NCBI GenBank assembly: GCA_030427585.1
Contig: JAUIBW010000006.1
Coordinates: 1-64,000, forward strand
Source of the DNA: Bacteroidia bacterium
Lineage (GTDB): Bacteria > Bacteroidota > Bacteroidia > Flavobacteriales > Flavobacteriaceae
DNA length: 64,000 bases
Direction: 5' to 3'
The notes beneath the pieces are model-generated. The model did no database searches and was not told the DNA's origin. It saw only the letters and a program-made list of their open reading frames with translations. This document shows positions 1 to 9,548 of this stretch, one piece after another (positions within the stretch are counted from its first letter, which is position 1; every line of letters begins with the position of its first letter). The position numbers and the translations under genes were made by a program.

Positions 1-2
1 GT

Positions 3-1100
3 ATGGTTCTGATTAATTTATCCGTAATATATCATAAAGAAGAGGATTATGAAAAGGAGCTTGTTTATTTAAAAAAAGCAGAAGAATTAGCCAAGGAAAC
101 TGGTAATTATCAATCACTTTCTGTAGTGGCAAATAATATGATGTTTGCATATGCTTTGAAATCTGATATGAAAAATGTTCAACGATATGCCAAGCGATAT
201 AGAAATGCAATTGATAGCCTATATAAGATAGAACAGAATAAGAAAATATTTGAAATTGAAACCAAATATGAAACTTCAAAAAAAGAATTAGAAATAGCTC
301 GCCAAAAAGAATTGGTGCTTACACAAAGAACACATATTGCTATTGCTGTAGTATTGGTTCTATTGTTATGCATAATATTGTTTATGTATATACAACGTTT
401 GAAAAGCCAAAAACTATTGTATGTTAATCAGAAAGAACTAAACGAAGAAAAAGTTAGTAATCTGCTTGATACACATAAGTTACAAAAGATTAAGGCCTAT
501 GTCGATGGTCAAAATAAAGAGAGAGAAAGAATTTCTAAAGACTTACATGATGGTATTGGAGGCAATTTGGCTGTTATCAAAATGCGATTGAATCGTATAA
601 AAAATAAATTACCTTTAGAGTTAGAACCTATAATTACTAGTGTAGATTCTACTTACAATGAGATTCGATCTATTTCTCATGATCTAATACCAAAAAATAT
701 TAACCACTTGTATTTTACAGATTTAATGAAAGAACTTATAGGTTTTTCTACCAGTAAAGATATAGAGTACAGATATTATATTCATCCAGAAAAAAAACTA
801 AATAATATATCAGAGAGTTTACAATTAACAATCTATAGAGTTATTCAAGAATTGATAACTAATATAAATAAGCACGCTCAGGCAACCGAAGTATGCATAA
901 ATATCACGATTCACGAAGAAACGAATACAGTAAATATGATAGTGGAAGATAATGGCAGTGGTTTTAATACTAAAAAAACCAACTCTGGAGTAGGATTAAG
1001 AAGTATAAAGCAAAGAATATCAGATAATAGTGGATTTATAAAAATAGATTCTAACTATGGTATCGGTACAGTAGTTTGTGTAGAGCTTCCAATAGGATAA
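3..1100 (+). CDS. Sensor histidine kinase with TPR N-terminus, 5'-truncated by the window edge
   Basis: This is the C-terminal part of a membrane sensor kinase of the HisKA_3/NarL class; the gene starts before the window. Visible residues 1-100 look like the end of a TPR array and a coiled coil, followed by one membrane helix (about residues 111-130). The dimerisation/phosphoacceptor motif is KDLHDGIGG with the phospho-accepting His at visible residue 182. The ATPase domain shows an N box (ELITNINKHAQA), a G1 box (VEDNGSGF) and a G2 box (GVGLRSIKQRI). In Flavobacteria such kinases usually pair with a LuxR-type response regulator; none lies downstream, so a partner would have to be upstream of the window or elsewhere. 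The family call is firm, the signal unknown. Confidence 0.88.
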   Translation: MVLINLSVIYHKEEDYEKELVYLKKAEELAKETGNYQSLSVVANNMMFAYALKSDMKNVQRYAKRYRNAIDSLYKIEQNKKIFEIETKYETSKKELEIARQKELVLTQRTHIAIAVVLVLLLCIILFMYIQRLKSQKLLYVNQKELNEEKVSNLLDTHKLQKIKAYVDGQNKERERISKDLHDGIGGNLAVIKMRLNRIKNKLPLELEPIITSVDSTYNEIRSISHDLIPKNINHLYFTDLMKELIGFSTSKDIEYRYYIHPEKKLNNISESLQLTIYRVIQELITNINKHAQATEVCINITIHEETNTVNMIVEDNGSGFNTKKTNSGVGLRSIKQRISDNSGFIKIDSNYGIGTVVCVELPIG

Positions 1101-1119
1101 AATAATTGTAATTAGTTTA

Positions 1120-1491
1120 TTAAATAATATCCAGCACGTTAATTTTAGCAATAGAATCACAATTTTCTATAAGCATATTAATATTTTTTTCTTTAACAAC
1201 TCCTTCAATAAAATAAGTTTTACAAGAATCTAGTTTAGTATTGCTTTTAGAAAAAATCACCTCCCCATTTGTTAGTAAAAAAGAAACATCTGCAGTATCT
1301 ATTTTGTACTTAATCATATTACTTGAAACTTGTTCAGAAAAAGTTTTTTTCTTTATTCTAATATTTTTTAATACCCTGGCTGAGGGACCATAATCACAAG
1401 AAGCTTTTTTTCCACCAAGAAAGAAAAATAAAAGAATAAGACCAATGGCAAACCCTCCTAAGTAATAAAATAATCTTTGTACTAATTTCAT
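1120..1491 (-). CDS. Small membrane-anchored protein resembling flavobacterial DUF4258 proteins
   Basis: A 123-residue protein with one N-terminal membrane helix (about residues 8-27) and a remaining soluble part that should face the periplasm. It contains a Cys-Asp-Tyr-Gly-Pro segment just after the helix and a late motif around ENCDSIA. From memory this resembles a conserved flavobacterial family labelled DUF4258; no function is known to me. It is convergent with the kinase gene and sits next to the alanine dehydrogenase-family gene, transcribed the same way. A Bacteroidota-type -7 box lies upstream on the minus strand at 1516-1523. Confidence 0.6.
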   Translation of the reverse strand: MKLVQRLFYYLGGFAIGLILLFFFLGGKKASCDYGPSARVLKNIRIKKKTFSEQVSSNMIKYKIDTADVSFLLTNGEVIFSKSNTKLDSCKTYFIEGVVKEKNINMLIENCDSIAKINVLDII

Positions 1492-1515
1492 AAACAGAAT
1501 GCAATATTATGATGC

Positions 1516-1523
1516 CAAAAGTA
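1516..1523 (-). promoter_or_regulatory. Candidate promoter -7 box for the DUF4258-like gene
   Basis: The minus strand reads TACTTTTG, a full match to the Bacteroidota -7 consensus TAnnTTTG, 24 bases upstream of the start codon at 1491. I see no clear TTG element at the expected -33 spacing, so this is a moderate call. Confidence 0.4.
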
Positions 1524-1591
1524 AGCAAAGTTTTAAAAAATCATACACTTAGCGATGCAAAGTTTACTATAAAAAGAGTAATACAATAGTA

Positions 1592-2794
1592 CTATAAAAT
1601 TAGCAAGTTTATATCTCTATAAGAAAGGTCAAACCAATCTGCAATAGGTTTGCTAGTCAAAATCCCATGATAAAAATATAATCCATTTTTAAGTCCACGA
1701 TCAAAGCGCACTGCATTTTCTATTCCCCCTTCGTCACCAATTTGTAATAGATAAGGCGTAAAGATATTACTTATCGATAATGAAGATGTTCTGGCATATC
1801 GAGAAGGGATGTTAGGTACGCAATAATGTATAACTCCATGTTTTTCAAAAACAGGGTGGTCGTGGGAAGTGACTTCACTTGTTTCAAAACATCCGCCCAT
1901 ATCTATACTCACATCAATGATTACTGCTCCAGATTTCATACGCTCTACCATGGTTTCAGTAACTATAATTGGAGCACGGTTTTTTCCTCTTACGGCACCA
2001 ATTACTACATCGCAACGGCGTAGCGCTTTTAATAAATTTTTTGGTTGTATAGTAGATGTATATAATGGGCGTCCCACATTAGTTTGTATACAACGAAGTT
2101 TGGTAATAGAATTATCAAAAACCTTTACATTTGCACCTAATCCAATAGCAGAACGTGCAGCAAACTCGCCAACAGTACCAGCACCAAGAATAACAACTTC
2201 TACCGGGGGTACACCACTAATATTACCCATCATTAATCCCGAACCCATAGTTGTAGCACTGCTCATCAACTCTGAGGCGATAAGTACCGCTGCAGTTCCT
2301 GCAATCTCACTAAGTGCTCTTACAGCAGGATAAGCACCGTCTATATCTCGAATAAACTCGAAACCAAGAGCAGTGATTCTTTTTTTGGCAAGCCCCTGAA
2401 AATATTCTTTGGACTGTGTTTTAAGCTGTAGAGCAGAAATTAGTCCAGTTTGTGGGTTTATATATTCAAGTTCCTCTAAAGAAGGTGGTTCTACTTTTAA
2501 AATAATTGGGCACCCAAAAACTTTTCTTTTATCATTAGTGATTTCTGCACCAGCCTCGCTATAATCTCTATCAGTAAAACTTGCCCCAATACCAGCATTG
2601 GTTTCTAATAAAACTCGATGACCATGAGTTGTTAATGCAGCCACGGCATCTGGTGTAAGACATACTCGCTTTTCTTGATAATGGGTTTCTTTAGGGATAC
2701 CAATAAAAAGCTTTCCTTTTTTGCGGGCTACTTCTATCATTTCTTCCTGCGGTAGCAGCTGCTCTTTGGTAAAAGGAGATTTTGATGTACTCAT
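1592..2794 (-). CDS. ald: Alanine dehydrogenase-family NAD-dependent enzyme with altered active-site positions
   Basis: A 400-residue protein of the alanine dehydrogenase/PntA family, which interconverts alanine and pyruvate with NAD. The N-terminal AlaDh/PNT domain begins around GIPKETHYQEKRV (residues 32-44), and Arg43 aligns with the substrate-binding Arg15 of characterised enzymes. The Rossmann motif GAGTVGEFAA is present in the middle, and a later VIDVSIDMGG matches the conserved VDVAIDQGG segment. By eye, the positions of canonical Lys75 (KVKEP) and His96 (YLHLA) are Glu102 and Gln123 here, so the alanine dehydrogenase activity is less certain than the fold. The N-terminal extension of about 28 residues is longer than in Bacillus Ald. 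It lies upstream of the DUF4258-like gene and downstream of tsaE on the same strand. Confidence 0.8.
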   Translation of the reverse strand: MSTSKSPFTKEQLLPQEEMIEVARKKGKLFIGIPKETHYQEKRVCLTPDAVAALTTHGHRVLLETNAGIGASFTDRDYSEAGAEITNDKRKVFGCPIILKVEPPSLEELEYINPQTGLISALQLKTQSKEYFQGLAKKRITALGFEFIRDIDGAYPAVRALSEIAGTAAVLIASELMSSATTMGSGLMMGNISGVPPVEVVILGAGTVGEFAARSAIGLGANVKVFDNSITKLRCIQTNVGRPLYTSTIQPKNLLKALRRCDVVIGAVRGKNRAPIIVTETMVERMKSGAVIIDVSIDMGGCFETSEVTSHDHPVFEKHGVIHYCVPNIPSRYARTSSLSISNIFTPYLLQIGDEGGIENAVRFDRGLKNGLYFYHGILTSKPIADWFDLSYRDINLLIL

Positions 2795-2889
2795 TTGTGT
2801 GAAATTCTTTATCTCAAATTACGAATAAAAATGCCAAGAAAACAAATAGGATTAATTATTTGGTGGTATGGCTTTGATTATCAGTAACT

Positions 2890-3291
2890 CTATAATGAAA
2901 GAATACGCTTTTCATTATCAAGTAAATTAATAGTAATCTTAATACTGTTTTCGGGTAATAATCCAGAAACTTTTTCAGGCCATTCTATAAATATCCATGC
3001 ATCAGAGTCCAAATATTCTTCAAACCCTATTTGATATGCCTCTTCTTCTTCTTTTATTCTGTAAAAATCGAAATGATATATTACTCCATCATTGCTTTCA
3101 TATTCGTTTACCAAAGAATAAGTAGGGCTAGAAATGATATCTTCTACCCCTAAGTGTTCACATATTTCTTTTATTAGCGTAGTTTTACCAACCCCCATCT
3201 CAGCATTAAACAGAATTATTTTACTCGTTGCATTCGAGATTATTTTTTCTGCCACATCAGGAAGATCCTGCAAGGTATATTCTATTGTCAT
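2890..3291 (-). CDS. tsaE: tRNA threonylcarbamoyladenosine biosynthesis ATPase TsaE
   Basis: A 133-residue P-loop protein (Walker A GVGKTTLIKEI near residue 33) with the family's SSPTYSLVNEY segment and an HFDFYRI motif, then FIEWPEK. TsaE is the ATPase that supports TsaB-TsaD in forming the t6A modification at position 37 of ANN-decoding tRNAs. Its length is typical. It lies 47 bases downstream of porX on the same strand, with the alanine dehydrogenase-family gene following, so the three may be co-transcribed. The order porX-tsaE-ald is, as I recall, common in Flavobacteria. Confidence 0.93.
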   Translation of the reverse strand: MTIEYTLQDLPDVAEKIISNATSKIILFNAEMGVGKTTLIKEICEHLGVEDIISSPTYSLVNEYESNDGVIYHFDFYRIKEEEEAYQIGFEEYLDSDAWIFIEWPEKVSGLLPENSIKITINLLDNEKRILSL

Positions 3292-3338
3292 TTTACTAAT
3301 TCTATATTCTAAAGCCAGAATACTACAAAAAAATGAAG

Positions 3339-4889
3339 CTATCTAGGATTTAATATTATAAAAGGAATAATCATTTCTTCTAGGGATACTCCACCATGTT
3401 GGTATGTATTTCTATAATAACTAACATAATGATTATAGTTATTAGGATAGGCAAAGAAATAATCTCCTTTTGCAAAAATAAAAGAACTGCTCATATTTAT
3501 TGATGGTAAATGTACTGCTTTTGGGTTTGTGGCTTCCAAAACTTCCTTTCTTTCATACGTAAGACTTTTTCCCGTCTTATATCGTAGATTAAGACTGGTG
3601 TTTTTATCGCCTATTACCTTAGAAGGGTTTTTTACATTTATTGTGCCGTGATCTGTAGTTAATAATAATTTAAATCCAAGTTGCTGCGCTTGCTGAATCA
3701 TTTCTAATAAAGGAGAATTTTTGAACCAACTTTGAGTCAATGATCTATATGATTTGTCATTTGAGGCAAGTTCTTTAATAACCTCCATTTCTGTCTTGCT
3801 ATGAGAAAGCATATCCACAAAATTATACACTACAACAGTTAAGTCGTTGTTTTTTAGTCCTTTGAAATTTGCGGCTAAGGTTTTTCCAGACTTTTCGTTC
3901 GTGATTTTATAATATTCATGTTTGATATTCATCCCTAATCGCTTTAATTGTGCGGTTAGAAATTCATTTTCATTCATATTTTTCCCTCCCTCATCCGTGT
4001 CATCTAACCAGAGATCAGGGTGCATTTTTTTCATTTCAGAAGGCATAAGTCCAGAAAAAATTGAATTCCTGGCATATTGTGTTGCCGTAGGAAGAATACT
4101 GAAATATGAAATTTCTTGTTCTTTTTTGTAATAATTATTTATGGTAGGTTCAAAAGCTTTCCATTGATCATATCGCAAATTATCAATTACGACTAAAAGA
4201 GTAGGTTGATTTTTACTAATTTCTGGTACTACTTTTTCTCTAAATAAAGTGTGAGACATTATAGGAGCTTCGTTGTTTTTGTCAAACCAATTGGGATAAT
4301 TTTTGTCGATAAATTTGCAGAATTGAGAATTTGCCTCTACTTTTTGTGATTCTAAAATCTCAAACATCCCAGTATCTTCAATATTCTCTAGTTGTAATTC
4401 CCAATAAATTAGTCTTTGATATAAATCAGACCATTCTTCGTATGAGTTAACCATAGCCATATCCATAGCTATTTTTCTAAACTCTTGTTGGTAGTTGGCT
4501 GTAGTTTTTTCTGAAACCAAACGAGAATTATCCAGGTTTTTCTTTAAACTTAAAAGTATTTGATTAGGATTAACAGGCTTAATTAAATAATCGGCGATCT
4601 TACTACCAATTGCTTCTTCCATAATATATTCCTCTTCACTTTTGGTAATCATTACTACAGGAATACTATCTTCTTTTTCCTTAATTTCTGATAATGTTTC
4701 TATTCCAGAAAGACCAGGCATGTTTTCATCCAAAAAAATGATATCAAAATTATTATCATCTATTATATCTAATGCTTCAGTTCCACTTTGGCACTTGGTT
4801 ACGTCATAGTTTTTTTGTTCCAAAAATAATATATGTGGTTTAAGCAAATCAATCTCATCATCTACCCAAAGTATCTTTATTTTACTCAT
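3339..4889 (-). CDS. porX: PorX, T9SS response regulator with PglZ-type phosphatase effector domain
   Basis: A two-domain regulator of the type IX secretion system. The N-terminal receiver domain has the acidic pair in WVDDE, the phospho-acceptor Asp in FLDENMPG (residue 54 from this start, as in Porphyromonas PorX) and the Lys in LIKPVN. The C-terminal half is a PglZ/alkaline-phosphatase-like domain with metal-binding segments around VVIDNLRYDQW and LLTTDHGTINV. In Porphyromonas PorX pairs with kinase PorY and controls T9SS genes, and its PglZ domain is a nucleotide phosphodiesterase. I chose ATG at 4889; an in-frame TTG at 4892 immediately precedes it. Several T9SS cargo and partner genes in this window are consistent with an active T9SS. 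Confidence 0.93.
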   Translation of the reverse strand: MSKIKILWVDDEIDLLKPHILFLEQKNYDVTKCQSGTEALDIIDDNNFDIIFLDENMPGLSGIETLSEIKEKEDSIPVVMITKSEEEYIMEEAIGSKIADYLIKPVNPNQILLSLKKNLDNSRLVSEKTTANYQQEFRKIAMDMAMVNSYEEWSDLYQRLIYWELQLENIEDTGMFEILESQKVEANSQFCKFIDKNYPNWFDKNNEAPIMSHTLFREKVVPEISKNQPTLLVVIDNLRYDQWKAFEPTINNYYKKEQEISYFSILPTATQYARNSIFSGLMPSEMKKMHPDLWLDDTDEGGKNMNENEFLTAQLKRLGMNIKHEYYKITNEKSGKTLAANFKGLKNNDLTVVVYNFVDMLSHSKTEMEVIKELASNDKSYRSLTQSWFKNSPLLEMIQQAQQLGFKLLLTTDHGTINVKNPSKVIGDKNTSLNLRYKTGKSLTYERKEVLEATNPKAVHLPSINMSSSFIFAKGDYFFAYPNNYNHYVSYYRNTYQHGGVSLEEMIIPFIILNPR

Positions 4890-5004
4890 CAAATTTTAAT
4901 TTTTTTATTTATAAACTTAATATGTAGTCTATTTATTCATTTTACTAAGAAAACTTTAATATTTTAAATTTATTTTGAAATGTTTTATATGACTAGCATA
5001 TATG

Positions 5005-5012
5005 TATATTTG
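5005..5012 (+). promoter_or_regulatory. Promoter -7 box for the HD hydrolase gene
   Basis: TATATTTG matches TAnnTTTG exactly. Transcription would start near 5018, downstream of an in-frame ATG at 5002, which supports translation from the ATG at 5029. A TTTG at 4974-4977 is too far upstream for an ideal -33 element. Confidence 0.5.
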
Positions 5013-5028
5013 CTTCTGTAAATGTAAG

Positions 5029-6264
5029 ATGAACTTGAAAAAAAGAAATAAACTTAAAATATTAAACGACCCAATTTACGGTTTTATTACGATACCGAAT
5101 GAACTAATTTTTGATCTTATCGAACATAAGTATTTTCAGAGGTTACGTCGTATATCTCAGATGGGACTTTCATATTTAGTATATCCAGGAGCACATCATA
5201 CTAGATTTCATCATGCATTGGGATGTATGCATCTTATGCAAAAAGCTGTGAGAGTTCTTAATTTTAAAGGGGTTAGTATTTCTGAAGAAGAAGAAGAAGC
5301 TCTTTATGTAGCGATCTTATTGCATGATATTGGCCATGGTCCTTTTTCTCATGCAATGGAACATAGCATCGTAAATGAAGTAAATCATGAGTCTATTTCT
5401 CTTATGTTTATGGAGGAGATAAATGAAGAATTTAACGGTAGTTTAACACTGGCAATTCAGGTTTTTAAAGGAGAATATCGGCGTAATTTTTTACATCAGT
5501 TAATTTCGAGCCAATTAGATATGGATCGTTTGGACTATCTGAAACGCGATAGTTTTTATACTGGTGTGGCCGAAGGAAATATCAATAGCGAACGTTTAAT
5601 TACCATGCTTACTGTTGTTAATGACGAATTGGTAATAGAAGAAAAAGGGATTTATTCTGTAGAAAAATTTTTACTGGCTAGGCGCCTAATGTATTGGCAG
5701 GTATATCTTCATAAAACAAGTTTGGTAGCAGAGAATTTATTGATTAGAGTATTGAAAAGAGCCAAAGAATTAGTTGATAATGGGACAGAGCTAAAAGCTA
5801 GTGAAGCATTAACATTTTTTCTCGAAAATAAGATAACAGCAGAAAACTTTACTACAGAAGTTTTAGAAACATTTTCTAGATTAGATGATTATGATATTAT
5901 TTCGGCAATGAAAGAATGGTCTCGTTCAGAAGACTTTGTTTTAAGCATGTTGTCTTCAATGATTATTGATAGAGATCTTTTAAAAATAAAAATTAAAAAG
6001 AAACCTTTTCAGAGTCATAAAAAAGAAAATCATATCGAAAAATTTAAGAAACAATATAAAATTTCTGATGAAGAAGCCCGTTATTTTGTTTTTGAAGGGA
6101 CTATTTCTAACCAGGCCTACCACCTTAATAAGCAGAATATAAATATTTTATATAAATCAAGAAAAATTGTAGATGTAGTTAAAGCTACAGATGAGTTTAA
6201 TCTTGAAGCTCTATCAAAACCAGTAACTAAATATTTTATGTGCTATCCAAAGCACAAACATTAA
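5029..6264 (+). CDS. HD-domain phosphohydrolase (dNTPase-like superfamily)
   Basis: A 411-residue HD-superfamily metal-dependent phosphohydrolase. Metal ligands are visible in HHTRFHHALG (residues about 64-73) and LLHDIGHGPFSHAMEH, which is the signature HD pair with flanking histidines. A further conserved block is LISSQLDMDRLDYLKRDS. The family includes dGTPases and uncharacterised nucleotide hydrolases; the substrate here is unknown. The -7 promoter box at 5005-5012 argues for the start at 5029 rather than the upstream ATG at 5002. It stands directly before the lipid A genes, a linkage I recall from other Flavobacteriia, though no functional link to lipid A is known to me. Confidence 0.85.
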   Translation: MNLKKRNKLKILNDPIYGFITIPNELIFDLIEHKYFQRLRRISQMGLSYLVYPGAHHTRFHHALGCMHLMQKAVRVLNFKGVSISEEEEEALYVAILLHDIGHGPFSHAMEHSIVNEVNHESISLMFMEEINEEFNGSLTLAIQVFKGEYRRNFLHQLISSQLDMDRLDYLKRDSFYTGVAEGNINSERLITMLTVVNDELVIEEKGIYSVEKFLLARRLMYWQVYLHKTSLVAENLLIRVLKRAKELVDNGTELKASEALTFFLENKITAENFTTEVLETFSRLDDYDIISAMKEWSRSEDFVLSMLSSMIIDRDLLKIKIKKKPFQSHKKENHIEKFKKQYKISDEEARYFVFEGTISNQAYHLNKQNINILYKSRKIVDVVKATDEFNLEALSKPVTKYFMCYPKHKH

Positions 6265-6275
6265 CACATTTTTTA

Positions 6276-6283
6276 TACTTTTG
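6276..6283 (+). promoter_or_regulatory. Promoter -7 box only 5 bases before the lpxD start codon
   Basis: TACTTTTG matches the Bacteroidota -7 consensus. The lpxD ATG is at 6289, so a transcript starting at the usual distance would begin at or near the start codon and be essentially leaderless. No convincing TTG -33 element is visible. Confidence 0.45.
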
Positions 6284-6288
6284 CTAGA

Positions 6289-7317
6289 ATGATTTTTACA
6301 GCCACACAAATTGCGGGTATTTTAAACGGAGAAATCGAAGGAGATGAAACCGTTGAAGTATCTAAACTAGCTAAAATTGAAGAAGGAACTAAAGGTTCAT
6401 TAACCTTTTTGTCAAATCCTAAATACACCCAATATATTTATTCTACTGATGCATCAATAACTATTGTAGATAAAAACTTTGAAGCAGAGTCTACAATTAA
6501 AACGACTCTTATTAGAGTAGATGATGCATATAAAGCTTTTTCTCAACTGCTAGAGTATTATAATATGGTAAAGATGAATAAAGCAGGAATAGAACAACCA
6601 AGTTTTATTTCTGAAACAGCATCTTTTGGAGAAAATATTTATTTCGGAGCATTTTCATATATAGGAGATAATGTTAAAATTGGTGAAAATGCTAAGATTT
6701 TTCCCAATGTATATATAGGAGACAATGTAACTATTGGTGATAATGCAATTGTTTTTGCCGGCGCAAAAATATATTCAGAAACCATAATCGGAAATAATTG
6801 TGTAATTCATAGTGGGGCAATAGTAGGAGCAGACGGTTTTGGATTTACACCTAATGAAAAGGGAGAATATAGTAAAGTGCCTCAAACAGGTAATGTAATC
6901 ATAGAAAATAATGTCGATGTAGGAGCAGGCACAACTATTGATAGAGCTACACTAGGGTCTACAATCATACACACAGGAGTAAAACTAGATAATCAAATAC
7001 AAATTGCTCATAATGTAGAAATAGGAGAGCATACAGCAATTGCCGCTCAGACAGGAATTGCAGGATCTACAAAAATAGGTAAACATTGCCTTATTGGTGG
7101 GCAAGTTGGTATTGCAGGGCATCTTGTTATAGGTAATAATGTAAAAATACAAGCACAATCAGGTATAGGAAGAAATATAAAAGACGGAGAAGCTATTCAA
7201 GGTTCCCCTGCTTTAGGATACTCTGACTTTAATAAATCTTATGTACATTTTAAAAATCTTCCCAAAATTGTGGATAGAGTATACAAACTAGAGAAAAAGA
7301 TAAATAATAATGAGTGA
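6289..7317 (+). CDS. lpxD: UDP-3-O-acylglucosamine N-acyltransferase LpxD
   Basis: A 342-residue left-handed beta-helix acyltransferase that adds the N-linked 3-hydroxyacyl chain to UDP-3-O-acylglucosamine, the third step of lipid A synthesis. The N-terminal uridine-binding domain ([12 protein letters not shown]) is followed by many hexapeptide repeats. The two active-site histidines of E. coli LpxD (239 and 276) align with His241 (IAHNV) and His278 (AGHLV), with the same 37-residue spacing. The start is fixed by the family's usual N-terminus. The next gene, lpxC/fabZ, overlaps its 3' end by 8 bases, so translation is probably coupled. Confidence 0.96.
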   Translation: MIFTATQIAGILNGEIEGDETVEVSKLAKIEEGTKGSLTFLSNPKYTQYIYSTDASITIVDKNFEAESTIKTTLIRVDDAYKAFSQLLEYYNMVKMNKAGIEQPSFISETASFGENIYFGAFSYIGDNVKIGENAKIFPNVYIGDNVTIGDNAIVFAGAKIYSETIIGNNCVIHSGAIVGADGFGFTPNEKGEYSKVPQTGNVIIENNVDVGAGTTIDRATLGSTIIHTGVKLDNQIQIAHNVEIGEHTAIAAQTGIAGSTKIGKHCLIGGQVGIAGHLVIGNNVKIQAQSGIGRNIKDGEAIQGSPALGYSDFNKSYVHFKNLPKIVDRVYKLEKKINNNE

Positions 7318-8713
7318 TATTGTCGTAGGAAAACAAAGAACCATTAAAAAGGAAATAAAACTTACAGGTGTAGGCTTACATACCGGAAAAGAAGTAACCT
7401 TAACTTTTAAACCGGCACCAGAAAATCATGGCTATGCATTTTGTAGAATTGATCTTGAAGGTAACCCAATTATTGAAGCTGATGCTAATTATGTTGTAAA
7501 TACGCAACGTGGGACAAATCTAGAGAAAAACGGGGTTAGCATTCAGACATCAGAACATGTGCTTGCAGCTTGTGTGGGATTAGAAATTGATAATCTTTTG
7601 ATAGAATTAAACGCATCAGAACCTCCGATTATGGATGGTTCTAGTAAGTTTTTTATCGAAGCTCTGGAACAAGCAGGAATTGTAGAACAAGAAGCAGAAA
7701 GAGAAGAATATATTGTAAAAGATGTAATTTCTTATGTAGATGAAGAATCTGGTAGTGAGATTATTGTAATGCCATCTGATGAATATCAAGTGACTACAAT
7801 GGTTGATTTTGGGACTAAAGTATTAGGAACTCAAAATGCTTCTTTAAAACATCTTTCAGATTTTAAAAAGGAAATTGCAGATGCCAGAACCTTTAGTTTT
7901 CTACACGAATTAGAAATGCTGTTAGAACATGGTTTGATTAAAGGAGGAGATTTAAATAATGCCATAGTGTATGTGGATAAAGAATTAAGTCCAAGTACGA
8001 TGGAAAAACTTAAAGTAGCATTTGGAAAAGAATCTATCGCTATAAAACCTAATGGTATTTTGGATAATTTAACATTACATTATCCAAATGAAGCTGCACG
8101 CCATAAACTTTTAGATGTTATAGGAGATCTTGCATTAATAGGAACAAGGATTAGAGGGAAAATCATAGCTAATAAGCCTGGACATTATGTAAATACACAG
8201 TTTGCTAAAAAGCTTTCGAAGATTATAAAAATTGAAAAGCGTAATAAAGTTCCTCAATTTGATCTTTCTAAAGAGCCTTTGATGGATATTAATAAGATCA
8301 TGGGGATGCTTCCCCACAGACCTCCTTTCCTATTAATAGACAGAGTTTTAGAAATGTCTGATAAACATGTGGTTGGTCTTAAGAATGTAACTATGAATGA
8401 ACCATTTTTTGTAGGACATTTTCCGGGAGCACCAGTGATGCCAGGAGTACTTCAGATCGAAGCTATGGCTCAGACAGGCGGGATTTTAGCATTAAGTACA
8501 GTGCCCGACCCAGAGAATTATCTTACCTACTTCATGAAAATAGATAAAGTAAAATTTAAGCAGCAAGTATTACCAGGTGATACTTTGATATTTAAATTAG
8601 AATTGATAACACCCATTCGTCGTGGTATTTGTCATATGCAGGCCTTTGCCTATGCCAATGGCAAATTAGTTACCGAAGCAGAGCTTATGGCGCAAATTGT
8701 AAAATCAAAATAA
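7310..8713 (+). CDS. lpxC/fabZ: Fused LpxC deacetylase and FabZ dehydratase
   Basis: A 467-residue natural fusion. Residues 1-310 are UDP-3-O-acyl-N-acetylglucosamine deacetylase LpxC, the committed step of lipid A synthesis, with zinc ligands in [11 protein letters not shown] and [17 protein letters not shown]. Residues about 325-467 are 3-hydroxyacyl-ACP dehydratase FabZ, with [14 protein letters not shown] and the catalytic [12 protein letters not shown] plus EAMAQ. The fusion is standard in Bacteroidota; it pairs the enzyme that commits 3-hydroxyacyl chains to lipid A with the one that diverts them to fatty-acid elongation. It overlaps lpxD by 8 bases and lpxA follows after 12 bases. Confidence 0.97.
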   Translation: MSDIVVGKQRTIKKEIKLTGVGLHTGKEVTLTFKPAPENHGYAFCRIDLEGNPIIEADANYVVNTQRGTNLEKNGVSIQTSEHVLAACVGLEIDNLLIELNASEPPIMDGSSKFFIEALEQAGIVEQEAEREEYIVKDVISYVDEESGSEIIVMPSDEYQVTTMVDFGTKVLGTQNASLKHLSDFKKEIADARTFSFLHELEMLLEHGLIKGGDLNNAIVYVDKELSPSTMEKLKVAFGKESIAIKPNGILDNLTLHYPNEAARHKLLDVIGDLALIGTRIRGKIIANKPGHYVNTQFAKKLSKIIKIEKRNKVPQFDLSKEPLMDINKIMGMLPHRPPFLLIDRVLEMSDKHVVGLKNVTMNEPFFVGHFPGAPVMPGVLQIEAMAQTGGILALSTVPDPENYLTYFMKIDKVKFKQQVLPGDTLIFKLELITPIRRGICHMQAFAYANGKLVTEAELMAQIVKSK

Positions 8714-8725
8714 TCAATTAAATAG

Positions 8726-9508
8726 ATGAATCAACCATTAGCATACGTTCATCCAGGAGCAAAAATTGCAAAAAATGTTGTAATAGAACCTTTTACAACC
8801 ATACATAATAATGTGGTGATAGGAGAAGGAACCTGGATAGGTTCTAATGTTACTATTATGGAAGGAGCGCGCATAGGAAAAAACTGTAGTATTTTTCCTG
8901 GAGCTGTTATTTCTGCTACTCCTCAGGATAAAAAATTTAATGATGAAGATACTATAACCGAAATCGGAGATAATACTACGATTCGAGAGTGTGTTACTAT
9001 TAATAGAGGGACTGCAGATAGAATGAAGACCAAAATTGGAAAAAACTGCTGGATTATGGCATATTGCCATATAGCCCATGATTGCGTTGTTGGTGATAAT
9101 TGTATATTTTCTAATAATAGTACACTAGCTGGTCATATTAATGTTGGCGATTATGTTGTTTTAGCCGGTATGGCTGCAGTACAACAGTTTTGTAGTATTG
9201 GTAACCATGCATTTGTAACAGGAGGATCATTAGTACGTAAAGATGTGCCTCCGTTTGTTAAAGCTGCCAGAGAGCCTCTATCATATGTTGGGATTAATTC
9301 TATAGGTCTGCGTCGAAGAGGATTTACAACAGAAAAAATAAGAGAAATACAGAATATATATCGAATTTTATATCAACAGAACTATAACAATACTCAGGCA
9401 GTTGCAATTATTGAAGCAGAAATGGAAGCAACACCAGAACGTGATGAGGTTTTAGAGTTTATTAAGAACTCTCAGAGAGGAATCATGAAAGGATATTTTT
9501 CTAATTAA
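8726..9508 (+). CDS. lpxA: UDP-N-acetylglucosamine acyltransferase LpxA
   Basis: A 260-residue hexapeptide-repeat acyltransferase that transfers a 3-hydroxyacyl chain from ACP to UDP-GlcNAc, the first lipid A step. The catalytic His lies in MAYCHIAHDC, and the family signatures ISATPQDKKF, VTINRGTADR and FCSIGNHAFVTGGS are present. The helical C-terminal domain follows (SIGLRRRGFTTEKIREIQNIYRIL region). Length is normal for the family. It is co-directional with lpxC/fabZ upstream (12 bases) and efp downstream (40 bases). Confidence 0.97.
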   Translation: MNQPLAYVHPGAKIAKNVVIEPFTTIHNNVVIGEGTWIGSNVTIMEGARIGKNCSIFPGAVISATPQDKKFNDEDTITEIGDNTTIRECVTINRGTADRMKTKIGKNCWIMAYCHIAHDCVVGDNCIFSNNSTLAGHINVGDYVVLAGMAAVQQFCSIGNHAFVTGGSLVRKDVPPFVKAAREPLSYVGINSIGLRRRGFTTEKIREIQNIYRILYQQNYNNTQAVAIIEAEMEATPERDEVLEFIKNSQRGIMKGYFSN

Positions 9509-9548
9509 GAGATTCGATACAGTAATAATTATAAGAAATTAAAGAATA

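Noticed and set aside
5002-5028. Upstream ATG for the HD hydrolase gene
   Set aside because: It precedes the -7 promoter box at 5005-5012, so it would not be in the transcript; the ATG at 5029 fits.
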